A DNA stretch of 64,000 bases from Fretibacter sp964410285. GTDB taxonomy: Bacteria > Pseudomonadota > Alphaproteobacteria > Caulobacterales > Maricaulaceae. The position numbers and the translations under genes are program-made. Below the pieces are notes generated by a model that did not search any database, was not told the DNA's origin, and was given only the letters and a program-made list of their open reading frames with translations. The DNA lies in NCBI GenBank assembly GCA_964410285.1, contig CAYPFR010000003.1, positions 199,434 through 263,433 on the forward strand. Reading direction: 5' to 3'. Shown here in pieces: positions 25,854 through 34,397 of the stretch (position 1 is the stretch's first letter; each line of letters starts with the position of its first letter).

Positions 25854-27884
25854 ATGCAAACTTTCAGGGCAGACATAGAGGCGGTGAATGATAACCGCGC
25901 CCGCAGCCGGAAGCTCTGGGTCGTCGTCGCGATAAGCGCGGTCATCCTTCTGGGTCTTTTTGCCTATTTCCAAGCCAAAGCCTATCTTTTCAAGGGCCTA
26001 CCTGATTTACCCAATAAGGCCACGATGTGGGAGATGAACCTAAAGCCAAATACGACATTGCTGGACCGCAACGGCGTAATCATTGGCCACCGCGGACCCT
26101 ATGTCGGCCGCCCGTTCAAGCTATCGGAGATGCCGCGCCATCTTCCCGATGCCTTTCTTGCCATTGAGGACGAGCGTTTTTATCAACATGCCGGCATTGA
26201 CCGCAAAGCGATATTGCGGGCATTTTTTGAAAACTCAAAGGCCGGCCAGACAAAACAAGGCGGCTCTACGCTCACCCAGCAGCTTGTGAAAACAATGGTG
26301 CTCAGCCCAGAGCAAACTTACCGCCGTAAATTTCAAGAGGCTTGGCTGGCATATGAAATGGAGTCTCTTCTCTCCAAACCGGAAATTCTTGAGCTTTACC
26401 TGAACCGCACGGAACTCGGTAACCGCGCCTTTGGCGTCGAGGCCGCCGCCCAGAGATATTTTGGCAAAAGTGCGGCCCAGGTCAATCTTTCCGAAGCCGC
26501 CATGCTCGCCGCTCTACCAAAAGCGCCGTCGCGCCTAAACCCCGCAAAAAACTATAACGAGGCTTGGCAGCGCGGAAAACTTGTTTTGCGGCGTATGCTA
26601 GCCAATGCCATGATAACCCCGGCTCAGCTTTCAGCGGCGGAGAACAATCCGCCGGTGATCATCGCGCCAAAAGAAGACGAGGATGTACCCGCAGCCGTAA
26701 TGGGGCATGTGTTTGATCTTATTGCGGAGCAAGCCAAAGGCCTTGTGGGCAGTAAAGACAAAGACCTGATCATCCGCACAACCCTTGATCCCAAAATGCA
26801 GCTTGCCGCCCATAAAGCCGTGGACAAAATATTGGAAAAATCCGGCGTCAAAAAGAAGGTGAGCGAGGGCGCGGTCGTGTCGATCGACAATGCCACGGGG
26901 GGTATTCGCGCCCTAACCGGAGGACGGGATTATACCGCCTCCAAATTTAACCGCGCCGCGCAGGCGAAACGCCAACCGGGCTCGGCCTTCAAAGCTTTTG
27001 TCTATGCCGCCGCGCTCGAAAACGGGTTTACACCGGGCACCGTCCGCATAGACCAGCCCACGGAAATTGCGGGCTGGGCCCCTGAAAATTATACGAAACG
27101 TTATCGGGGGCCGATGACTTTGCGCGAGGCACTCAAGCTGTCGATCAACACGATCGCCGCGCAGGTCGGCGCCGAGGTTGGCCCGCCAAAAGTTGTCGAT
27201 TTGGGCCGCCGCTTTGGAATAACCACCAATCTACGCTCTACTTATTCAATCTCGCTTGGCACCTCCGAAGTTACTTTACTAGATTTGACTCATGCCTATT
27301 CGGTCTTCCCAAATGACGGCATCAGAAAGCCCGCCTTTCTCATTGAAAGCATTAGCAATACGGCAGGACACAGCCTCTACCGCCGAAAAGAACTTGCCCC
27401 GCGCAGGGCCTTCGCCCAGCCCTATTCCAAGCAGATGAACGGTATGCTGCGCGACGTGATCGACAGCGGCACGGGCCATGGCGCGCGGCTTGGGAAGCGC
27501 CAAGCGGGCGGCAAAACCGGCACCTCCCAAGATCACCGCGACGCATGGTTCATCGGCTATACGGCGGATCTGACAACGGGCGTTTGGATGGGCAATGATG
27601 ACAATTCGGAAATGGCCGGCGTGACAGGAGGTCTCCTTCCCGTGGACGCATGGAAGGCATATATGCTTGATGCGCACAAGGGGCTAAAAATAAGGCCCTT
27701 ATTGGACGAAGCCCCCGCTGCGGGTGATGAAGAAACCCAAAAAATAGTCCTCTATTACCAAAGCCTAGCAGAGCAGCTTACGCGGGAGCGGGATTTAGCA
27801 AATGGCGTGCGCCCGGCGCAAACGCGCCAGTCTTCTCAAGGTCAGAACTCCGTCAATACAGCGGGCCTTAGCGCGGGACGCTAG
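25854..27884 (+). CDS. Class A penicillin-binding protein (transglycosylase/transpeptidase)
   Basis: This bifunctional peptidoglycan synthase of 676 residues is anchored by one N-terminal helix (residues 20-42). The GT51 transglycosylase domain has EDERFYQHAGID and TKQGGSTLTQQLVKTMV. The transpeptidase domain has the nucleophile motif SxxK at S377 (QPGSAFKAF), SxN in KLSINTIAAQ and KTG at K554 (GGKTGTSQDHRDAWFIGYT). ATG at 25854 is chosen because frame upstream of it overlaps the divergent ycgN gene; a GTG ten codons later is possible. The size resembles PBP1A-like enzymes lacking the long OB domain. Confidence 0.93.
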   Translation: MQTFRADIEAVNDNRARSRKLWVVVAISAVILLGLFAYFQAKAYLFKGLPDLPNKATMWEMNLKPNTTLLDRNGVIIGHRGPYVGRPFKLSEMPRHLPDAFLAIEDERFYQHAGIDRKAILRAFFENSKAGQTKQGGSTLTQQLVKTMVLSPEQTYRRKFQEAWLAYEMESLLSKPEILELYLNRTELGNRAFGVEAAAQRYFGKSAAQVNLSEAAMLAALPKAPSRLNPAKNYNEAWQRGKLVLRRMLANAMITPAQLSAAENNPPVIIAPKEDEDVPAAVMGHVFDLIAEQAKGLVGSKDKDLIIRTTLDPKMQLAAHKAVDKILEKSGVKKKVSEGAVVSIDNATGGIRALTGGRDYTASKFNRAAQAKRQPGSAFKAFVYAAALENGFTPGTVRIDQPTEIAGWAPENYTKRYRGPMTLREALKLSINTIAAQVGAEVGPPKVVDLGRRFGITTNLRSTYSISLGTSEVTLLDLTHAYSVFPNDGIRKPAFLIESISNTAGHSLYRRKELAPRRAFAQPYSKQMNGMLRDVIDSGTGHGARLGKRQAGGKTGTSQDHRDAWFIGYTADLTTGVWMGNDDNSEMAGVTGGLLPVDAWKAYMLDAHKGLKIRPLLDEAPAAGDEETQKIVLYYQSLAEQLTRERDLANGVRPAQTRQSSQGQNSVNTAGLSAGR

Positions 27885-28082
27885 GGTAAAGCTATGGCGG
27901 GATGAGGGCTAGGAGATAGTCCCCGCATGTGTTCGCCGCGAATTAGCCACTGCAATATGTCCAATGGCTAAACATGATTTAATTATCCCCTTAAGACTTA
28001 GGTAAGTTAGGCATGTAATCCTGATATCGTTATCTAACTGCCGCGTTGCGCTGCCGCGCGCCGACCGAACCAAGAGAGCTAT

Positions 28083-28814
28083 ATGCGCCATTTTTTCATT
28101 CTGGGCTTTGTTTTCCTCACCGCTACGCTGGTAAGCTTGAATGCTTTTGCGCAAGGATATCAGATCTCCGATGATGACGGCACTTACAAGACGATCACGG
28201 TTACCTCACCCGAGAAATGCACGGCGCTTTGCGAGGCCGATAAAAAATGCCGCGGCGCCGTAACCTTTCAAGCCGACACGTCAAAGGCGCAGATGCAATG
28301 CCGCCTCAATGACGGCCTATCCAAAACATCGCCTTTTGAGATAAAACCGCCCGCCCCGCTATCGCTTGACATTGCGCTGCGGGATCTAAATATTTATCGG
28401 GCAGAGAATGGCCTCACGCCCGTAAATTTAAATGAAAAGCTTAACCGCGCCTCCCAAGTGCATGCCGAAGATTTGGCGAAACACGGCCTAGCCGCTCATA
28501 TTGGCACCGATGGCTCCACACACGGCGAACGGGTTCAAAAACAAGCCTATTATTTCTCAACAGCGCGGGAAAATGTTGCTACTGGACAAAAAAGCTGGGA
28601 AGCGGTTTTCCAAGCTTGGAAGGATAGCCCGGGACATAATCAAACGCTTCTAGCGGATGACGTCGAAGATTTCGGCATTGCCCTCGTCTATGAGCCAACC
28701 ACTGTTTACACGACCTATTGGACAATGTTGATGGCGCAAAAGCTACCGGGCATGGTTCATCCCACCAGTGCGATTACCGCCGAGCAGCGCGCGATATTGA
28801 ACACGCAAAACTAG
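28083..28814 (+). CDS. Secreted PAN/apple-CAP (SCP) domain protein
   Basis: This exported protein of 243 residues has a signal peptide (residues 1-23, ending NAFAQ). A PAN/apple-like module with four cysteines follows (EKCTALCEADKKCRGAVTF, MQCRLND; residues 26-85), then a CAP/SCP domain (residues 95-225). The CAP signatures are VHAEDLAKHG, ENVATGQ and DSPGHNQTLLADDVEDFGIAL. CAP domains bind lipids or act as putative proteases in various bacteria; the PAN module suggests glycan or protein binding. It is followed by a second PAN protein, so the two may work together on the cell surface. Confidence 0.85.
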   Translation: MRHFFILGFVFLTATLVSLNAFAQGYQISDDDGTYKTITVTSPEKCTALCEADKKCRGAVTFQADTSKAQMQCRLNDGLSKTSPFEIKPPAPLSLDIALRDLNIYRAENGLTPVNLNEKLNRASQVHAEDLAKHGLAAHIGTDGSTHGERVQKQAYYFSTARENVATGQKSWEAVFQAWKDSPGHNQTLLADDVEDFGIALVYEPTTVYTTYWTMLMAQKLPGMVHPTSAITAEQRAILNTQN

Positions 28815-28955
28815 CGCTTGTACGGGCAAAATTCGCTATTTCCAGACTCGCATCGGGCAAATAGGGAAAATCTGTCACCTTAACATTATGGTTAACGAAT
28901 CGCTAACGCTTGCGGGGCAGATTGGGACCTGATTCGAACTCTTGTGGATATCCCT

Positions 28956-30197
28956 ATGCGCCGTTTTTCTCTCGCCCTGATCGGTTCAGCTTTTTATGCG
29001 GTCTCAGCGATCGCCGCCGAGCCTGGCACTTATCGTCCGGGCAATGCCTATAATAGCGTGCCAGCCAATAGTGCCGATATTTGTGAGTTGCAATGCGCTG
29101 GCGATGCGCAGTGCCGAAGCTGGAACTTCATTCGTGTCTCGCGCATGAACGAAGGCGTATGTGAATTTAATGAAAGCAATGTGGCCCCCGTCCCTAGCGA
29201 AATCAGCACAAGCGGGCAAAACGTCTCCCGCCGGGGTTCCACCCTGCTTGTTTCAGGTCGCACGAACACTCGGCGTATTGGCACGCCTGAGGCTCCCGCC
29301 TCTGTTACCCAGGCCTCGCCAGCCCGGCGCGTTGTGCGCGAAGCCCTACCCGCCCGCGTTCAGCCCCGTGCCGCGGCCCATCTCTCCGCGCCCGCGCGCG
29401 CCCCAGCGGCCGTGCCCGCTTACGGCCCCAGAAACCCGCAGCATAGCCAGCACCTTAGCCTCACCGAGCAGCAAAACCTCAACCGTCAGCGCGCCTCAGC
29501 AAATACGCCCGCGCAAGTACAGCCATATGCTCGGCAACCCTTGGCGGCCTATCCCGCCGCGCCGCGCCAGATGTTTCGCCATAGCTTAGAAGAAGGCCGC
29601 GCCGCGCCTCAGCCGCAGATGCCCCCAGCAAGCCGCTTTCCCCAGGCTGATCCGCGCCTAAAGCAAAGCGTGCAGCAAGCCAGCTTAAACCCTGTGATGG
29701 CCGCTCGTCCCCCTGCCACTTCCGCGCATCCGCAGGCGGGCACTCAGATAGGCGCCCCGCAGATAGGCGCCCCGCAAGGCGGGCTCTCCGCCCCGCCCGG
29801 CGTACCGCCCATGGCCGCCTCACAGCAGCCAAGCTACGCTCCGGCTCCCTCCCGGCCCATCTTGGCGGGACAGCCCGCGCCGATGCCTAGCGGCGCTCCG
29901 GCTCAAGCCTTCGCTCCAAACCCCCAAGCTCAAACTCACGCAAGGCAACAGGCCCAAATGCAGGGACGCGCACAAGCCGCCGCTCAGCGGCGGGTACATA
30001 TCCCAAATGAACTTGCCCCGCGGCCCATGGGCGCGGCCGAAGCCACAGAAAGCCTATTTGGGTCGCTATACGATGATGTGAAAATTCCGGCGCCGGTTGA
30101 CCCCTCGCAGATCAATGACCCTAACGCGCCAATCCCTACAGTTGCGTCCGTACCAAGCGGAAAGATAATGAGCGGCCCACTACCGCCCGTTCGTTAA
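28956..30197 (+). CDS. Exported PAN-like protein with long Pro/Ala/Gln-rich tail
   Basis: This predicted secreted protein of about 413 residues starts MRRFSLALIGSAFYAVSAIA (signal peptide). A short PAN-like module with cysteines follows (ADICELQCAGDAQCRSWNF, GVCEFNES). Roughly residues 95-350 are low-complexity and very rich in Pro, Ala and Gln, probably disordered. A more regular C-terminus (AAEATESLFGSLYDDVKIPA) closes it. ATG at 28956 is preferred; a GTG at 28944 in frame is weaker. The N-terminal module resembles that of the PAN-CAP gene just upstream. Function unknown. Confidence 0.75.
   Translation: MRRFSLALIGSAFYAVSAIAAEPGTYRPGNAYNSVPANSADICELQCAGDAQCRSWNFIRVSRMNEGVCEFNESNVAPVPSEISTSGQNVSRRGSTLLVSGRTNTRRIGTPEAPASVTQASPARRVVREALPARVQPRAAAHLSAPARAPAAVPAYGPRNPQHSQHLSLTEQQNLNRQRASANTPAQVQPYARQPLAAYPAAPRQMFRHSLEEGRAAPQPQMPPASRFPQADPRLKQSVQQASLNPVMAARPPATSAHPQAGTQIGAPQIGAPQGGLSAPPGVPPMAASQQPSYAPAPSRPILAGQPAPMPSGAPAQAFAPNPQAQTHARQQAQMQGRAQAAAQRRVHIPNELAPRPMGAAEATESLFGSLYDDVKIPAPVDPSQINDPNAPIPTVASVPSGKIMSGPLPPVR
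29745..29774 (+). repeat. 15-bp tandem duplication inside the Pro/Ala/Gln-rich gene
   Basis: CAGATAGGCGCCCCG occurs twice head to tail at 29745-29759 and 29760-29774, giving QIGAPQIGAP in the protein. It is an exact in-frame duplication in a disordered region and a likely site of length variation. Confidence 0.85.
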
Positions 30198-30236
30198 AGC
30201 CAAATTTCTGCTAGGGACCTGTTAACAGGCAAATGA

Positions 30237-30566
30237 TTAGCCCGATTTGTGAAGGAAGCGCGTAAGACCCACCCAAGCGGCCTTGCCTGCCAGATGAAAC
30301 CAAGCGATCACGATAAAGAGTATAAAGGCCATGAGAATAGCGATTTCCGCGGCTTGAGCCGTTTCGGCGACCGGAATTTTTGCCAATAAAAGCGTATTGG
30401 CGCTGCCTGTTATCGCGCAAATCATCGATAAAAATATCCAAAACCCTCGCCAATAAAATTGTAGAACAGGTTTCTTGAAATCAATATTCGTTACAGGAAT
30501 CAAAAATACACCGGCAAATGCGACTGTAAAAACGAACATTATGATCGATGGCATATATTGTAACAT
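30237..30566 (-). CDS. Small integral membrane protein
   Basis: This 109-residue protein has three predicted helices: IIMFVFTVAFAGVFLIPV, FWIFLSMICAITGSANTLLL and AILMAFILFIVIAWFHLAG. ATG at 30566 follows AGGAG nine bases upstream, which favours it over an in-frame start at 30653. I do not recognise a family. It is convergent with the PAN gene and divergent from the hydroxylase gene. Confidence 0.65.
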   Translation of the reverse strand: MLQYMPSIIMFVFTVAFAGVFLIPVTNIDFKKPVLQFYWRGFWIFLSMICAITGSANTLLLAKIPVAETAQAAEIAILMAFILFIVIAWFHLAGKAAWVGLTRFLHKSG

Positions 30567-30782
30567 TTTGAAGCGCTCCTGACGATTTATATAAGGATTG
30601 CGGCTCGCCTCGCAAGGTTCAGGCCAAGTCTCGATCCTTGCTCCATTTTGCAAATGAAGCGGCAGAATATCGCGCAGGGTGAAATCATGAAATGAAATGG
30701 GAAGCCCCGTTGATTAGCGCCAGAAAATCTATAGTTTGCGGCCTAATGCATGCGCACAACGTCGCCAAAGATAGTCTGAATT

Positions 30783-31601
30783 ATGAACACCCAAGCCCCT
30801 ATAACCGAAAAGCCGGAACAGCTGAAAAAACCCATGCGGGCTTTTGTAAAAAAAACGGGGAAAAAACTCGTGCGCAAAATCGCTAAGTTCCAATCCGCAC
30901 AATCCAAAGTCCCCGATACGCCCAAGATAGATAATTCCCATTTCCCCTACCTCCAGCCGCTTGTTGATGACTGGGAGACAATTCGAGACGAAGCCCTAAA
31001 TGTGCTTCGTTTTCGTGAGGACATACCGGGTTTTCAGGATATTTCGCCGGACCAATACCGTTTGGCGCAGGGTACGAATTGGAAGACATTTATTATATAT
31101 GGTTTCGGCCAATTACTAGAAACCAACGCCAAACTTGCGCCTGAAACAGCCCGTCTTCTCAAAGGTATTCCCAATTTGCAAACGGCGATGTTTTCAATCC
31201 TTGCCCCCGGCTATCATATTCCTGCGCACAAGGGCGTGACAAAAGGAATTCTTCGCAGCCATATCGGCCTCATTATTCCCAAGGATTTTGAAAAATGCCG
31301 CATTCGCGTGGATGACACAGTCACCGCGTGGAAACCCGGCGAGATATTTGTCTTTGACGATACATATGAGCATGAAGTCTGGAATGATACAGACGAAGAG
31401 CGCGTGATATTACTATTTGATTTTGATAGGCCCATGAAATTTTGGGGACGTTTTTTAAACTCGGCTTTCCTAAACATCATGAAGTTCACAGCCTTCTATC
31501 AAGACCCAAAGAAAAATCTGGCGACGGCTGAGGATAAGCTAGAGGCGGCTATCCGGCGCGCCGACCAAGCCATGGAGGCGATGAGCGAACCGGCGGCTTA
31601 A
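30783..31601 (+). CDS. Aspartyl/asparaginyl beta-hydroxylase-family dioxygenase (LpxO-like)
   Basis: This 2-oxoglutarate/Fe(II) dioxygenase has 272 residues. The cupin-fold signature of the family is AHKGVTKGILRSHIGLIIP followed by FDDTYEHEVWNDTDEERVIL; the two histidines in RSH and YEHE and the Arg/Asp near the end form the metal and co-substrate sites. Related enzymes hydroxylate lipid A acyl chains (LpxO) or Asp/Asn residues in proteins. A very basic N-terminus (KKTGKKLVRKIAKF) may bind membrane or nucleic acid. Substrate unknown. No strong Shine-Dalgarno is seen. Confidence 0.85.
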   Translation: MNTQAPITEKPEQLKKPMRAFVKKTGKKLVRKIAKFQSAQSKVPDTPKIDNSHFPYLQPLVDDWETIRDEALNVLRFREDIPGFQDISPDQYRLAQGTNWKTFIIYGFGQLLETNAKLAPETARLLKGIPNLQTAMFSILAPGYHIPAHKGVTKGILRSHIGLIIPKDFEKCRIRVDDTVTAWKPGEIFVFDDTYEHEVWNDTDEERVILLFDFDRPMKFWGRFLNSAFLNIMKFTAFYQDPKKNLATAEDKLEAAIRRADQAMEAMSEPAA

Positions 31602-31652
31602 GCCCCATAAGCGGCGGCGAACGCGACTAGCTATCAAAAAATTGAGGATAAA

Positions 31653-33614
31653 ATGAGCGATTCACAGACGCCAAATACCTACCCCGTACCAGCAGAATTT
31701 GCAGCCAAAGCCAATCTGTCCCCCGAGGAATATAAATCCCTTTATGCAAGATCTGTCTCTGATCCAGAAGGTTTCTGGTTTGAAATGGGCCAACGCCTTG
31801 ACTGGATGAAGCCCTACACAAAAGCGAAAAACGTGTCATGGGATGCGGGCGGTTTTCATACGTCATGGTATGAGGACGGCGTGCTGAACGTGAGCGCTAA
31901 TTGCCTAGACCGCCACCTTAAAACGCGCGGGGATAAAACCGCCATAATCTGGGAGGGGGATAGCCCCAAGGACAGCCTCTCTTTAAGCTACCGCGAACTT
32001 CACAAACATGTCTGCCGCTTCGCCAATGTCCTTAAGGCCCAAGGCGTGAAAAAAGGCGACCGTGTCACCATTTACATGCCTATGATCATCGAAGCCTCCT
32101 TTGCCATGCTTGCCTGCGCGCGCATTGGCGCTGTTCACTCTGTTGTTTTTGGCGGCTTTTCTCCCGAAGCATTGGCGGGACGGATCATTGATTGCGAAAG
32201 CTACCATATCATCACGGCAGACGAAGGGCTGCGCGGCACAAAAAAGGTTCCGCTCAAGGTCAATTGCGATGCCGCTTGCGAAATTTCAGCCAAAGCAGGA
32301 GTCACTGTGACCTCTGTGTTGACCGTGCGCAGAACAGGCACAGTGGTAAAAATGCAGTCAGGGCGTGATGTCTGGTTACATGAAGAAATCGCCAAAGTCT
32401 CTGATAATTGCCCCCCCGAGCCCATGAAAGCCGAAGACCCGCTCTTTATTCTCTATACCAGTGGCTCGACGGGTAAACCCAAAGGCGTGCTCCACACAAC
32501 CGGCGGTTATCTGGTCTGGACCTCGCTGACGCATGAATATGTTTTCGATCTTAAGGAAGAGGACATCTATTGGTGTTCGGCGGACGTTGGATGGGTGACT
32601 GGACATAGTTATATTGTTTATGGCCCGCTGGCGAACGGGGCGACCACGGTGATGTTTGAAGGCGTCCCGACCTATCCCGATGCCTCGCGTTTCTGGCAGG
32701 TCTGCGACAAACATAGTGTGAGTATTTTCTACACCGCCCCAACAGCAATTCGCGCCCTTATGGGGGAAGGCAAAGCCCCCGTGGAGGCGACCTCGCGCAA
32801 GAGCTTGCGCCTGCTTGGCACGGTTGGGGAGCCAATCAACCCTGAGGCTTGGGAGTGGTATTTCCATGTTGTCGGAGAGGGCCGCTGCCCGATTGTCGAT
32901 ACATGGTGGCAAACGGAAACGGGCGGCGCGATGATTGTGCCTTTGCCAGGTACAACTCACATGAAACCCGGCGCAGGAAGCCATCCTTTCTTTGGCGTGC
33001 AGCCCGCTTTGGTTGACGCAAGCGGGACGGAGCTTTCGGGGGAATGCGAAGGCAATCTGATTATCAAAGAGAGTTGGCCTGGACAAATGCGAACGGTTTA
33101 CGGCGATCATCAACGGTTTATCGAAACATATTTCACCGCCTATCCGGGCAATTATTTCACAGGTGATGGCTGTAAGCGCGATGCGGATGGATTTTACTGG
33201 ATTACAGGACGGGTAGATGACGTGATAAATGTGTCGGGTCACCGCATGGGAACTGCCGAGGTCGAGAGCGCCCTTGTCTCCCACCCCAGCGTCGCAGAGG
33301 CCGCTGTTGTTGGGTATCCCCACGACATCAAAGGGCAAGGGATTTATGCCTATGTCACCTGTAATGAAGGTGAGGCCTTGAGCCATGAATTGGAAGCCTC
33401 ACTTGTTAAGCATGTCCGCCGCGAGATAGGCCCAATTGCAGCCCCCGACCTCATACAGTTCTCCCCTGCTCTGCCCAAAACTCGTTCGGGTAAAATCATG
33501 CGGCGGATATTACGAAAAATTGCGGCCAATGATTTCGGTAATTTGGGCGACACCTCGACCCTTTTGGATCCGGCTGTTGTGGATGAGTTGATCGACAACC
33601 GAAAAAACAGATAG
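31653..33614 (+). CDS. acs: Acetyl-CoA synthetase
   Basis: This AMP-forming acetate-CoA ligase has 653 residues, normal for Acs. The P-loop-like motif YTSGSTGKPKGVLHTTGGY, the substrate-pocket motif DTWWQTETGG and TGRVDDVINVSGHRMGTAE are present. The C-terminal catalytic lysine lies in TRSGKIMRRILRKIA, the usual site of regulation by acetylation. ATG follows GAGGATAAA. It allows growth on acetate and recycles overflow acetate. A DUF4112 gene follows within a few bases. Confidence 0.97.
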   Translation: MSDSQTPNTYPVPAEFAAKANLSPEEYKSLYARSVSDPEGFWFEMGQRLDWMKPYTKAKNVSWDAGGFHTSWYEDGVLNVSANCLDRHLKTRGDKTAIIWEGDSPKDSLSLSYRELHKHVCRFANVLKAQGVKKGDRVTIYMPMIIEASFAMLACARIGAVHSVVFGGFSPEALAGRIIDCESYHIITADEGLRGTKKVPLKVNCDAACEISAKAGVTVTSVLTVRRTGTVVKMQSGRDVWLHEEIAKVSDNCPPEPMKAEDPLFILYTSGSTGKPKGVLHTTGGYLVWTSLTHEYVFDLKEEDIYWCSADVGWVTGHSYIVYGPLANGATTVMFEGVPTYPDASRFWQVCDKHSVSIFYTAPTAIRALMGEGKAPVEATSRKSLRLLGTVGEPINPEAWEWYFHVVGEGRCPIVDTWWQTETGGAMIVPLPGTTHMKPGAGSHPFFGVQPALVDASGTELSGECEGNLIIKESWPGQMRTVYGDHQRFIETYFTAYPGNYFTGDGCKRDADGFYWITGRVDDVINVSGHRMGTAEVESALVSHPSVAEAAVVGYPHDIKGQGIYAYVTCNEGEALSHELEASLVKHVRREIGPIAAPDLIQFSPALPKTRSGKIMRRILRKIAANDFGNLGDTSTLLDPAVVDELIDNRKNR

Positions 33615-33624
33615 GTATAGTTTG

Positions 33625-34068
33625 GTGCCCGAAGACCCCGTGAGAGACAACAATCCCGATCTTATGGCCGCGCTGCTTGAACCTGAAGCGGCTGTGAAAT
33701 CAGTAGAATCGCTCGCGCGCCTTATGGACAGCCGGTTTTCCCTTCCTGGCACGGAGATAAAACTCGGACTAGATACGCTGATCGGCTTTCTCCCCGGCAT
33801 TGGAGATACAATCGGGCTGGGGATTTCGGCCTATATCATCTCGCGCGCCGCGCAAATTGGCGTGCCAAAATCAAAACTCACCGCCATGGGTTTCAATATT
33901 TTTATTGACTGGTTGATCGGCCTCGTTCCGGTGATCGGCGATCTGTTTGATTGGGGCTGGAAGGCGAATAACCGCAATGCCGCGATCATGCGCGAATATT
34001 TTGAATCCCATATGCGCCCCGCCGCTGACCCGATGGGAGCAAATCATTTCGAGCATATCGCGGATTGA
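33625..34068 (+). CDS. DUF4112 family protein
   Basis: This protein of about 147 residues has the DUF4112 core: SLARLMDSRFSLPGTEIKLG, LDTLIGFLPGIGDTIGLG and NIFIDWLIGLVPVIGDLFD, with two hydrophobic helical hairpins. It probably associates with the membrane. The start is a GTG at 33625 (or TTG 33622) with TAGG upstream; no ATG is available near the N-terminus. It lies directly after acs. Function is unknown. Confidence 0.85.
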   Translation: MPEDPVRDNNPDLMAALLEPEAAVKSVESLARLMDSRFSLPGTEIKLGLDTLIGFLPGIGDTIGLGISAYIISRAAQIGVPKSKLTAMGFNIFIDWLIGLVPVIGDLFDWGWKANNRNAAIMREYFESHMRPAADPMGANHFEHIAD

Positions 34069-34082
34069 CTTCCCGCCCGCAC

Positions 34083-34258
34083 TATCCGATACACCGCGAG
34101 ATGGTGCGCTTTAAACAGCGCTAAGAGGGAAGCCGGCGAAAATCCGGCACTATGCCCGTAACTGTAAGTCGAGCGCGACGGCCCAATGCCACTGGAGAAA
34201 CTCCGGGAAGGCGGCCCAAGCCTTAATCGACAAGTCAGGAAACCTGCCATCACGCCGT
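34083..34258 (+). promoter_or_regulatory. Cobalamin (B12) riboswitch
   Basis: Readable class I cobalamin aptamer blocks are: AAGAGGGAAGCCGGCGAAAA followed by TCCGGC, then GCCCGTAACTGTAAG, GCCACTGG, GGGAAGGCGG and the B12 box AAGTCAGGAAACCTGCC (34232-34248). It lies 140 bases before btuB and should repress the btuBFCD genes when adenosylcobalamin is plentiful. The sequence between 34259 and 34397 is the expression platform; a TGCC-TTTC-GGCA hairpin there is the only clear structure. Confidence 0.96.
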
Positions 34259-34397
34259 TATGCCGAGGCCGGGACCAGTCAGAGGCATGATGAAAACTCT
34301 ATTTGAGCGGCAAAACAGTTGACCACCCGTGCCTTTCGGCAGGTCATATACGGCTATGCGCATAAGCTCGGGTTCTTAGGCGTTCAGGATTAATGTT

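Noticed and set aside
32376..33386. 336-residue open frame antisense to acs
   Set aside because: It lies wholly inside a well-conserved acs gene, has no recognisable domain and follows from codon bias of the sense strand.
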